A stretch of DNA of 20,673 bases from a virus. The position numbers were made by a program, and so were the translations under genes. The stretch spans positions 1 through 20,673 of IMG/VR virus record IMGVR_UViG_3300025704_000145. One strand, 5' to 3'. Positions 7,253-14,134 of this stretch are shown here, one piece after another. The notes under the pieces are model-generated. The model ran no database searches. It was given only the letters and a program-made list of their open reading frames with translations, and was not told the DNA's origin. The stretch's first letter is position 1, and the number at the start of each line of letters is the position of its first letter.

Positions 7253-7674
7253 TGAACGAATTCTACGAAGAACTGCACGGCGAGAATGTATTTACATACA
7301 GGTTAACTGATGGAAGTTACATCATAGCGGATGAACTTGAACTCGATGAAGAGTCAGGAGCTATATTTGTAGCTGATCCTCTTGAATTAATTAGAGATCC
7401 TGCTGGATATAAACTAAGACCATGGATTCTGGTAGATGAAGAAAATATAGTTGAATTGAATTCATCTAACATCGTAGCTCGAAGCAGTACCGCAGAGATG
7501 TTCGTAACCTCGTATCTTAAGTTTGTTTCATCTGAGAGACTACTACGTAAAATGAGTAATATCTTTAAAGAAGATGACTTAGATCAGGATAATTATGATC
7601 AAGTTGATAATCTAGATTCATTAGACAAATTCTTTAGTAAATTAGAAAAACCAAATAGATTAGATTATAATTAA
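7252..7674 (+). CDS. Conserved-looking phage protein of unknown function
   Basis: A 140-residue acidic protein whose ATG overlaps the uvsW stop by one base. The N-terminal half has alternating hydrophobic strands, with TYRLTDGSYIIADELELDEE followed by IFVADPLELI and YKLRPWILV. This resembles the small beta-barrel (Sm-like) layout of short phage proteins near uvsW in marine T4-like phages, but I cannot identify a family. The C-terminal third is acidic and probably disordered (DDLDQDNYDQVDNLDS) and ends LDKFFSKLEK, a short amphipathic segment. A GAGGT sequence lies about 12 bases before the start. Function is unknown. Confidence 0.75.
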   Translation: MNEFYEELHGENVFTYRLTDGSYIIADELELDEESGAIFVADPLELIRDPAGYKLRPWILVDEENIVELNSSNIVARSSTAEMFVTSYLKFVSSERLLRKMSNIFKEDDLDQDNYDQVDNLDSLDKFFSKLEKPNRLDYN

Positions 7675-7677
7675 TAG

Positions 7678-7737
7678 ACATCTCTGTGGTTGTTTGTGTT
7701 TGATAAATCCAATTATACCAACAAATAGCAGAGATGT
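7678..7737. repeat. 9-bp inverted repeat in the gap before gene 55
   Basis: ACATCTCTG at 7678-7686 is the exact complement of 7729-7737, with 42 bases between. The right arm lies in the -35/spacer region of the minus-strand promoter described here. It could be a paired operator or a long-loop RNA stem. Confidence 0.5.
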
Positions 7738-7740
7738 AAA
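7712..7740 (-). promoter_or_regulatory. Sigma-70-like promoter facing left (antisense)
   Basis: Read on the minus strand: TTTACA (7740-7735), exactly 17 bases, TATAAT (7717-7712), with TGG just before the -10 (extended -10). Predicted start near 7705. It matches the same consensus as the promoters of genes 45, 44 and 55, yet no minus-strand gene of normal size follows. Transcription would run antisense to the 7252-7674 gene. Confidence 0.55.
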
Positions 7741-7777
7741 CCTCTAAACATCGCACAGGCTGATATAAAATTAAGTA

Positions 7778-7806
7778 TTTACTTGTTAGAAATTATATGG
7801 TATAAT
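7778..7806 (+). promoter_or_regulatory. Early-type promoter of gene 55
   Basis: TTTACT (7778-7783), 17-base spacer, TATAAT (7801-7806) with TGG before the -10, then 7 bases to the ATG at 7814. +1 is predicted at about 7813, giving an almost leaderless mRNA. Confidence 0.8.
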
Positions 7807-7813
7807 ATATATT

Positions 7814-8413
7814 ATGAAAATGAATCCTAAGACAAAGAGAGTACGTCGCGCCAAAGAGCATTACGTAAACAATAAGGAATTCTCACAAGCTGTGGTAGAT
7901 TATGTCACTAGCGTCAATGAATCCCGAGCTAGCAAAAACGAAGAACCAGTAATTACCGATTATATTGGTAGATGCTTTTTGAAGATATGCGATGGTCTAT
8001 CCCATAAGCCAAACTTTGTAGGCTATACATATCGAGAAGAAATGGTTATGGATGCGGTAGAGAATTGCATTAAAGCTATTATGAACTATGATGTAAAGAA
8101 AGCTACAAGAACAGGATTGCCAAACGCATTCGCCTACTTTACTCAAATATCGTATTACGCATTTCTACGGCGCATTGCGAAGGAGAAGAAGCAGCAGGAT
8201 ATTAAGGAACGATACATGGCTTATGCAGGTGTAGATGCTTTTGCTGATTTTAATTCATCTATGCCGGACGCAAATTCACAAAACATTGTTGATCAAATTA
8301 GAAATAAGAATCAGTCGATCAAAAATAAGGATAATGCGCTTAAGGAGTTTGGAAAGCAAACTAAAAAAGAATCCAAAGAGAAGCTACCTCGTGGAATTGA
8401 GCTCTTTTTTTAG
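7814..8413 (+). CDS. 55: Late-transcription sigma factor (gp55)
   Basis: A 199-residue homologue of T4 gp55 (185 residues), the divergent sigma factor that directs host RNA polymerase to TATAAATA promoters. Shared segments are HYVNNKEFSQAVVDYV (residues ~17-32), ICDGLSHKPNFVGYTYREEMVMDAVENCIKAI (sigma region 2 core) and NAFAYFTQISYYAFLRRIAKEKK. The last residues, GIELFF (194-199), resemble the hydrophobic C-terminal motif by which T4 gp55 contacts the gp45 sliding clamp. ATG 7814 is chosen because the promoter points to it; an ATG two codons later is also possible. The gene has its own early-type promoter, as expected for a factor needed before late transcription. Its end overlaps the next gene. 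Confidence 0.93.
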   Translation: MKMNPKTKRVRRAKEHYVNNKEFSQAVVDYVTSVNESRASKNEEPVITDYIGRCFLKICDGLSHKPNFVGYTYREEMVMDAVENCIKAIMNYDVKKATRTGLPNAFAYFTQISYYAFLRRIAKEKKQQDIKERYMAYAGVDAFADFNSSMPDANSQNIVDQIRNKNQSIKNKDNALKEFGKQTKKESKEKLPRGIELFF

Positions 8414-8690
8414 TCGCGTCCCTAACGATAACAATCTATTAGTTCAATGGTATTTGATACTGAGCTACGCGTACTATATCGAGGATGAATCATTAGTTAG
8501 CGATAACGAATACGATGCATTATGCATAAGACTACTAGATAAGTTTGAAGAAATTGAACATCACCATAAGCATCTAATAAGTAAAGAAGACCTTAGAGCT
8601 GGTACTGGATATGCGTTAGCTAGAAAGGATTATCCTTTAATAGTGATTGGCGCAGCAAAACATTTGAAAGAAGAACTAAATTATGAGTAA
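8391..8690 (+). CDS. Small protein resembling the NAD-ligase N-terminal (Ia) domain
   Basis: About 99 residues in a different frame from gp55. No in-frame ATG lies in the right place; GTG at 8391 (or TTG at 8397) inside the end of gene 55 is the likely start, suggesting coupled translation. Upstream codons in this frame overlap gene 55 and are not convincing. The segment LSYAYYIEDESLVSDNEYDAL resembles domain Ia of NAD-dependent DNA ligases (pattern YY...D.P..SD.EYD.L), which binds NMN. The adenylation domain and the rest of the ligase are absent. The second half (HHHKHLISKEDLRAGTGYAL...YPLIVIGAAKHL) is of a type found in marine T4-like phages. Catalysis is unlikely. Its stop overlaps the gene 47 start by 8 bases. 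Confidence 0.7.
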   Translation: MELSSFFSRVPNDNNLLVQWYLILSYAYYIEDESLVSDNEYDALCIRLLDKFEEIEHHHKHLISKEDLRAGTGYALARKDYPLIVIGAAKHLKEELNYE

Positions 8691-9744
8691 AATTGCTATT
8701 TTAAACGACACACACTTTGGTGTCAAGAATGGATCAGCTATCTTTATGGATTATGCGTCTAAGTTTTTTGACGAGGTATTCTTTCCATACTGTGTTGAGA
8801 ATGATATCAAACATGTGCTGCACTGTGGCGACTACTTTGATCATAGAAAGTTCGTCAACTATAAAGTCATGCAGCATTCATTCGATGCCTTCATTTCGAA
8901 ACTCTATGAGTATGACATGACAATGGATATTATTTGTGGCAATCATGACGTATATTATAAGAATACTAATGAACTCAATTCTTTAGAACAAGTTCTTGGT
9001 CAGTATTCTGATCGCGTCCACATCCACATGAATCCAACTGATAAAGAGTTCGATGGACTAAGTATTGGTTTCTTACCATGGATGACACAAGATAACCACG
9101 ATCAGTGCATGGATTTTATTGCCAAATCTAAATCATCGATCTTAGTTTCTCACTTAGAATTGCAGGGGTTTGAGATGGGTAAAGGTTTGCCTGTTGCTTC
9201 ACATGGTTTAAACAGAAGTTTATTCTCTCGTTATGAGATGGTCTTGTCTGGACACTACCATACAAAATCGACGCAAGGAAATATAAACTATCTTGGCACT
9301 CAAATGGAATTAACGTGGTCTGATGCTGGAGATCCAAAATATTTTCACACTATAGACACACAGACTCGTGAGTTAACTCCTATTAGAAATAAGCATGTAC
9401 TTTTTCGCAGAATAAGGTATAATGATACAGAGACAGAGACTATTACACGAAATGAGATTAAAGGATCTTATGTTAAAGTTGTAGTAGTATCTAAAAAAGA
9501 CCTATATGAGTTTGACAAGTTTATTGATCGCCTTCAATCGTATGAACCCTTCGAAGTAAAAATCGTTGAAACATTCGAAGAATACACTGGTGAAAATGTT
9601 AATGATGACGATATATCAACAACCGATACACCAACATTGCTTAATACGTATGTTGACTCTATAGAAACAGATCTCGACTCTGATAAACTAAAAACTATGC
9701 TACAAGAATTATTCGTCGAAGCACAACAGCTTGAATCTATATAA
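8683..9744 (+). CDS. 47: Recombination endonuclease subunit gp47 (Mre11/SbcD-like)
   Basis: A 353-residue metallophosphoesterase matching T4 gp47 (339 residues). With gp46 it forms the Mre11/Rad50-type nuclease that resects DNA ends for recombination-dependent replication and degrades host DNA. Metal-binding motifs are present in order: NDTHFG (Asp9, His11), HCGDYFDHR (Asp50, His54), CGNHDVYY (Asn87, His88), then VSHLEL and SGHYHTKS further on. After about residue 240 comes the capping/Rad50-binding region. The gene begins 8 bases inside the preceding one and its TAATG end overlaps the start of gene 46, so the three are probably translationally coupled. Confidence 0.95.
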   Translation: MSKIAILNDTHFGVKNGSAIFMDYASKFFDEVFFPYCVENDIKHVLHCGDYFDHRKFVNYKVMQHSFDAFISKLYEYDMTMDIICGNHDVYYKNTNELNSLEQVLGQYSDRVHIHMNPTDKEFDGLSIGFLPWMTQDNHDQCMDFIAKSKSSILVSHLELQGFEMGKGLPVASHGLNRSLFSRYEMVLSGHYHTKSTQGNINYLGTQMELTWSDAGDPKYFHTIDTQTRELTPIRNKHVLFRRIRYNDTETETITRNEIKGSYVKVVVVSKKDLYEFDKFIDRLQSYEPFEVKIVETFEEYTGENVNDDDISTTDTPTLLNTYVDSIETDLDSDKLKTMLQELFVEAQQLESI

Positions 9745-11471
9745 TGTTACTCTTTGAATCTATATCATACAAAAACTTCTTATCGACGGGTGACAAACCA
9801 ACAGTCATTGAGTTGAATAAGGATAGTGCCACTCTAGTAGTAGGTGCAAATGGTGCTGGCAAATCTACAATGCTTGATGCTATTTCGTATGCACTATTTG
9901 GAAAGCCACACCGAAACATTAATCGACCTCAGTTAGTCAACAGCATTAACAATAAGCAGTTGCTAGTAGAAGTTAAGTTCTCTCTTGGTTCAAACAGGTA
10001 CCGCGTAATTCGTGGTATGAAGCCGAACATATTTGAAATTTATCATAATGATAAGCTTCTTAATCAGGAATCTCATAGCCGTGATTATCAGAAGGTGCTT
10101 GAGACAAACATACTTAAACTAAATCATAAATCATTTCATCAGGTTGTTGTCCTTGGTTCAAGTAACTTTATTCCATTTATGCAGTTACCTTCATATCAGA
10201 GAAGGGGTGTGATTGAGGATCTTCTCGATATTGGTATCTTTACAAAAATGAATACTCTTATTAAAGATAGGTATTCAAAGATGAAGAGCGATATACTTGA
10301 TACTGATCAACAGCTTAATATTATTAAAGAGCAAATCGCTCTTCAAACAAAGCATATTAAAGATTTACAAAATATCGATATTCAGCAATCTACTAAGGCT
10401 CTTAAGCAAATCGAGTCGATGCAGTCAGAAGTTGACTTACTTCAAAATAGAAACAAAGAGCTTCAATCTAACTACGACGAAGTTGCTCCAACGCTTTTAT
10501 CTAATAAGAAATCCGCTATTGATAAGCAGAGTTCTCTTAATGAGTATAAGATTCAAATTAATACTAACATCAATAAGATTGTAAAGGATGCTATGTTTTA
10601 CGAGAACAACGATTGCTGCCCTACATGCGATCAATTAATTAGCGATAGCGTTAAAGAAGTCAAAAAGTCTGAAGCACAAGAAAAGGCGCAAAGCCTAGAT
10701 CAAGGGTTACAGCAATTAGAAGATAGAATTACTAAAGCAAACAAAACTTTTGACGCCGCGAATGAAGCATATAATAAGATGCAGGATTTACTATCTGATA
10801 TTAGATCTAATCAGAATTTGATTGGCAATCTACATAAGCAGATATCTGATCTACAGACACAAAAAAATACATCTAATGAGCTAACTGACACGAAGGAAGC
10901 AGAAGCAGATTTAGATAGTAGAAAACTTCAATATGATACCACTTTAGCTAGCAAATCATCTCAACTCGAAACGCGTTCATACTATGACGCTATTGGAGAA
11001 ATGCTTAAAGACACTGGTATCAAGACAAAAATCATTCGTCAATATCTTCCAGTAATGAACAAGCTTATTAATAAGTATCTTAATATATTGGACTTCTTTG
11101 TTAAGTTTGATCTAGATGAATCATTTAACGAGACTATTAAATCTCGCCACCGCGATGAGTTCTCGTATGCTTCATTTTCAGAGGGTGAAAAATCTCGAAT
11201 CGATTTGGCTTTGCTTTTCGCATGGAGACAGATAGCAAAGATGAAGAATTCTGCTAATACCAATCTGCTCATTCTTGACGAAACATTTGACTCATCTCTT
11301 GATGTAGATGGTGTAGATAATCTTCTCAAGATCTTGTATAGCTTAAAGAAAGACACCAACGTGTTTATTATATCTCATAAGAAAGACGTCCTCGATGGCA
11401 AATTCCCAAGCAGAATTGAGTTTGAGAAGGTGAATAACTTCAGTAGAGTACGTAAAAATGGATCAGTATAA
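9744..11471 (+). CDS. 46: Recombination endonuclease subunit gp46 (Rad50/SbcC-like ATPase)
   Basis: A 575-residue SMC-type ATPase (T4 gp46, 560). Walker A GANGAGKST is at residues 34-42, with Q-loop region VVVLGSSNFIPFMQL further on. A long coiled coil runs from about 180 to 400, broken by a zinc hook CPTC at 292-295 for dimerisation. The ABC signature FSEGEKSR starts at 478, Walker B LLILDE ends at 513, and the His switch region is FIISHKK. It is the partner of gp47 and is fused to it by a TAATG junction. Domain order and length are complete, with no frame break. Confidence 0.95.
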   Translation: MLLFESISYKNFLSTGDKPTVIELNKDSATLVVGANGAGKSTMLDAISYALFGKPHRNINRPQLVNSINNKQLLVEVKFSLGSNRYRVIRGMKPNIFEIYHNDKLLNQESHSRDYQKVLETNILKLNHKSFHQVVVLGSSNFIPFMQLPSYQRRGVIEDLLDIGIFTKMNTLIKDRYSKMKSDILDTDQQLNIIKEQIALQTKHIKDLQNIDIQQSTKALKQIESMQSEVDLLQNRNKELQSNYDEVAPTLLSNKKSAIDKQSSLNEYKIQINTNINKIVKDAMFYENNDCCPTCDQLISDSVKEVKKSEAQEKAQSLDQGLQQLEDRITKANKTFDAANEAYNKMQDLLSDIRSNQNLIGNLHKQISDLQTQKNTSNELTDTKEAEADLDSRKLQYDTTLASKSSQLETRSYYDAIGEMLKDTGIKTKIIRQYLPVMNKLINKYLNILDFFVKFDLDESFNETIKSRHRDEFSYASFSEGEKSRIDLALLFAWRQIAKMKNSANTNLLILDETFDSSLDVDGVDNLLKILYSLKKDTNVFIISHKKDVLDGKFPSRIEFEKVNNFSRVRKNGSV

Positions 11472-11664
11472 GAAAGATATCGCTCAAAACATACTTGCTC
11501 TTACACTTACGAGAGAGAAGTGTGATCCACAACAGGTTGATGATGAAATGTTTATGGCATATTTTACTAACACTTTGTCTCCCTCATTCAAAGATGAGTA
11601 TGGTATAGAGCTTGATTATGGATCGTATCAAAGTATAATTAAGAGGGTGTCTGCAATTTTGTGA
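11458..11664 (+). CDS. Small protein of unknown function after gene 46
   Basis: A 68-residue protein starting 14 bases before the end of gene 46, in another frame. It is soluble, probably helical (MDQYKKDIAQNILALTLTREK, then DDEMFMAYFTNTLSPSFKDEYGIEL), with no recognised motif or membrane segment. The overlap implies coupled translation with gene 46. In T4 the 45-46 region also holds small genes, but I see no match to them. The following 116 bases hold only the promoter region of the VWA gene. Confidence 0.65.
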   Translation: MDQYKKDIAQNILALTLTREKCDPQQVDDEMFMAYFTNTLSPSFKDEYGIELDYGSYQSIIKRVSAIL

Positions 11665-11726
11665 TTTTAGTCATGAGACTTTTCATATTTTCTCTAAGTA
11701 GTTGATCATCAATTACATATTGCTGG

Positions 11727-11754
11727 TTTACTTTTGATCCAGACATGGTATAAT
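11727..11754 (+). promoter_or_regulatory. Early-type promoter of the HExxH-VWA gene
   Basis: TTTACT (11727-11732), 16 bases, TATAAT (11749-11754) with TGG before the -10. The leader to the ATG at 11781 is about 20 bases. Confidence 0.8.
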
Positions 11755-11770
11755 AGATCTATAACAGTTA
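11743..11770 (+). repeat. 28-bp promoter/leader repeat, copy 1
   Basis: Bases 11743-11770 are identical to 14094-14121. The repeat covers the -10 region and the first ~10 transcribed bases (AGATCTATAACAGTTA); after one mismatch TTAG also matches. The flanks differ, so this is a specific shared control segment. Confidence 0.9.
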
Positions 11771-11780
11771 GTTAGAGCTT

Positions 11781-14009
11781 ATGGAAAACATATTAGACCT
11801 TCAAAATCAATCCTCTCTGGCCAAATTATTGGCCACAGAGAACATTACTGTCACTCACAGTAAGTCCTTATCGACAGCATACTTCGACGTTAAGAATCGT
11901 GTGCTTGGCCTTCCAGTTTGGAAGAATCAAGGCAAGGTTGTTTATGACATGCTTGTTGGTCACGAAGTTTCCCATGCTCTCTATACTCCGCAGAAAGAGT
12001 TTTCTGAATTCCTTGAAGTTGAAGGTCGCTCTCACTTTGATATCCTTAATATTGTTGAAGATATTCGCATTGAGCGACTTATCAAATTAACGTATGCAGG
12101 TATGCCACGCATCTTCAACGGTGCTTATAAGAACCTTGTAGAATCTGACTTCTTCAAGGTTGAAGGCAAAGACTTTAACGAATTAAACTTCCTCGATCGC
12201 CTTAACCTTCACGCTAAAATCGGTCCTCACGCAAATATTCCTCTCTCAGAGGAAGAACTCGCTCTTTATAATAAGTGCATGAAAGCAGAATCTTTTGAAG
12301 ATGTTGTTGCTCTTTATCACGAAATTAAAGCTTTTACTGAAGAAGAAGCTAAGCAAAAGGCCGAAGAGAAGTCTGAAGCCGAAGACGAAGAATCTGACGA
12401 AGAATCTGCCGAAGATCAAAATTCAGAAGAAGGAGATGAAGCTGCTGACGACGAAGAGTCTAAAGATAGTGCTGAATCATCCAACTCTGCTGACGACGGC
12501 GAAGAATCATTTGCTAATGACACTAACGATACCGAAGAAGACAGCGATGCTGATACTTCTGAAGGAGTTGAAAGTGATACCGAATCTGTAGAAGAATCAC
12601 TCACTAGCGCATCAGACGAAGATGCTGGTGGTGCTTCTTCTTCCTCAACTGGCGAAGATCTTGAACCAACTCATAAGTCTGAAACACAAGAGGCATTTAA
12701 AAAAGCTATTGCAGATGATACTGAGGATACCGACCATCAAGTGATCACATTGATGCCAACAAAGAAGAATATCGAGCAACATATCATTCCCTATAGTAAG
12801 GTGTTAGATGGTCGACCAAGTCTTAGATCGGCACTCGCAAACTGCCGCCATCCTGATGATATTGATTCAGCGGTCGCCAGCATCAACTCTAAGCTCATTG
12901 ACTTTAAGAAAAAAACCAACAAAAAGGTTGGTGTTCTTGTTCGAGAGTTCGAACGTCGTAAAGCTTCATACCAGTATTCTCGAGCACAAGAGTCCCGCCG
13001 CGGATCTTTGGATGTCAATAACTTACATAAGTACAAATACGACGATCAAATTTTCCAAACTACTACGCGATTGGCCGATGCTAAAAGCCACGGTATGATT
13101 TTCTTTGTTGACTATTCAGGTTCAATGAGCATCGTTCTTCGCGATGTCTTAGAACACACTCTTAATCTAGTACATTTCTGCAAGAGAGTTGGCATACCAT
13201 TTGAAGTTTATGGCTTTACTTCTGACTATCGTCAAGAGTGTGATCTTGACGATAGTCAATCTGATCTCGAATTTGATATGTCTGGCACGATGATCTTCGA
13301 GTTATTCTCAAGCAAAATGTCAAAATCAGACTATGAAAAAGCTTTTGTACAAGTTTCACAGCAGATCTTATTGTCGGGTTCTAACTTTTCTCAACATGCT
13401 TGCTCACAATACGAATGGCTTGGAGGCACACCTCTCGACGCAACTCTCCTAGCAGCACATCACATCGTAAATAAGTTTAATAAGCGATACTCAGTACAAA
13501 AGACAAACGTTATTATACTCAGCGACGGCGATTCTCATCGCTGCGAACCAAAGGGTGCTAGCTATCGCACACGATCGTACTTGACGAATATCAACGGCAA
13601 ACAATACGATATACCAAAACGCGGTATGACCGCTCGCCTAACTAAAATCTTATCTGAAACAACTGGAGCAAACCTCATTGGATTCTTTCTTCCACAGTGT
13701 AACAGAACAATCCGCACGCAATTGTCCGAGATGTCACCTTCTAAATGGGACGATATAAGTGCTAAAGTTCGGAAATACAAGAAAGACGGTTTCGCTGTAG
13801 CGCATAATGCTAAAGGGTACGACTCATATTTCTTGCTTCCAAGTGATGTTAGAATCTCGGACGATGAATTCAAATTCGGTTCTGATTCAGTCGACATAAC
13901 TGATAGTCGCGCAGCACAGACAAAGCTTGCCCGAGACTTCGCTAAGCACAATCTTAAGAATCGTCAAAGCCGCATCATCTTAACCAAATTCGCAGAGTTG
14001 ATTGCTTAA
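11781..14009 (+). CDS. HExxH metallopeptidase-like + VWA protein (CobT/DUF2201-like)
   Basis: A 742-residue protein in three parts. (1) Residues ~1-180: a zincin-like domain with HEVSH at 61-65 (HExxH) and a downstream NIVEDIRIE (90-98), which could give the third zinc ligand (Glu93). (2) Residues ~182-300: a very acidic Glu/Asp/Ser linker. (3) Residues ~310-742: a VWA domain with MIDAS motifs Asp444-Tyr-Ser446-Gly-Ser448, Thr550 in GGTPLD and Asp582-Gly-Asp. This architecture is like CobT (cobaltochelatase VWA subunit) and, for the metallopeptidase half, like DUF2201 proteins. The partner AAA+ ATPase follows with an almost identical promoter. No CobN-like chelatase is present, so cobalamin synthesis is not supported; a MoxR-VWA remodelling or peptidase role is inferred. 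Confidence 0.85.
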   Translation: MENILDLQNQSSLAKLLATENITVTHSKSLSTAYFDVKNRVLGLPVWKNQGKVVYDMLVGHEVSHALYTPQKEFSEFLEVEGRSHFDILNIVEDIRIERLIKLTYAGMPRIFNGAYKNLVESDFFKVEGKDFNELNFLDRLNLHAKIGPHANIPLSEEELALYNKCMKAESFEDVVALYHEIKAFTEEEAKQKAEEKSEAEDEESDEESAEDQNSEEGDEAADDEESKDSAESSNSADDGEESFANDTNDTEEDSDADTSEGVESDTESVEESLTSASDEDAGGASSSSTGEDLEPTHKSETQEAFKKAIADDTEDTDHQVITLMPTKKNIEQHIIPYSKVLDGRPSLRSALANCRHPDDIDSAVASINSKLIDFKKKTNKKVGVLVREFERRKASYQYSRAQESRRGSLDVNNLHKYKYDDQIFQTTTRLADAKSHGMIFFVDYSGSMSIVLRDVLEHTLNLVHFCKRVGIPFEVYGFTSDYRQECDLDDSQSDLEFDMSGTMIFELFSSKMSKSDYEKAFVQVSQQILLSGSNFSQHACSQYEWLGGTPLDATLLAAHHIVNKFNKRYSVQKTNVIILSDGDSHRCEPKGASYRTRSYLTNINGKQYDIPKRGMTARLTKILSETTGANLIGFFLPQCNRTIRTQLSEMSPSKWDDISAKVRKYKKDGFAVAHNAKGYDSYFLLPSDVRISDDEFKFGSDSVDITDSRAAQTKLARDFAKHNLKNRQSRIILTKFAELIA
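13223..13258. repeat. Perfect 15-bp inverted repeat inside the VWA coding region
   Basis: Arms TGACTATCGTCAAGA (13223-13237) and its exact complement (13244-13258) with a 6-base loop GTGTGA. It codes residues ~481-493 (SDYRQECDLDDSQ), just after the first part of the VWA domain, without disturbing the frame. Confidence 0.9.
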
Positions 14010-14077
14010 TTTCACACTTTTTTAGCAGCCTTTTGTATAAAGTGTATAACTCAATGCAATTCAATAATATAAAAAGT

Positions 14078-14105
14078 TGTACAAATCTCCCCAACATGGT
14101 ATAAT
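14078..14105 (+). promoter_or_regulatory. Early-type promoter of the cobS-like gene
   Basis: TGTACA (14078-14083), 16 bases, TATAAT (14100-14105) with TGG before the -10; same spacing and same downstream 16 bases as the promoter at 11727-11754. The leader to ATG 14135 is about 24 bases. Bases 14010-14077 of this gap contain no gene. Confidence 0.75.
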
Positions 14106-14121
14106 AGATCTATAACAGTTA
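14094..14121 (+). repeat. 28-bp promoter/leader repeat, copy 2
   Basis: Identical to 11743-11770. It places the AAA+ gene under the same control segment as the VWA gene. Confidence 0.9.
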
Positions 14122-14134
14122 ATTAGTATAAATT

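Noticed and set aside
11665-11700. Possible terminator after the 11458 gene (AGTC...GACTTTT)
   Set aside because: The stem is only 4 bp and the T run is short; not convincing.
11639-11746. 35-codon minus-strand frame (begins MSGSKVNQQYVIDDQ) across the gap before the VWA gene
   Set aside because: It reads like plausible protein, but its ATG lies in the repeated -10 region of the + strand promoter, no minus-strand promoter or ribosome site is visible and it overlaps the end of the 11458 gene. Probably chance.
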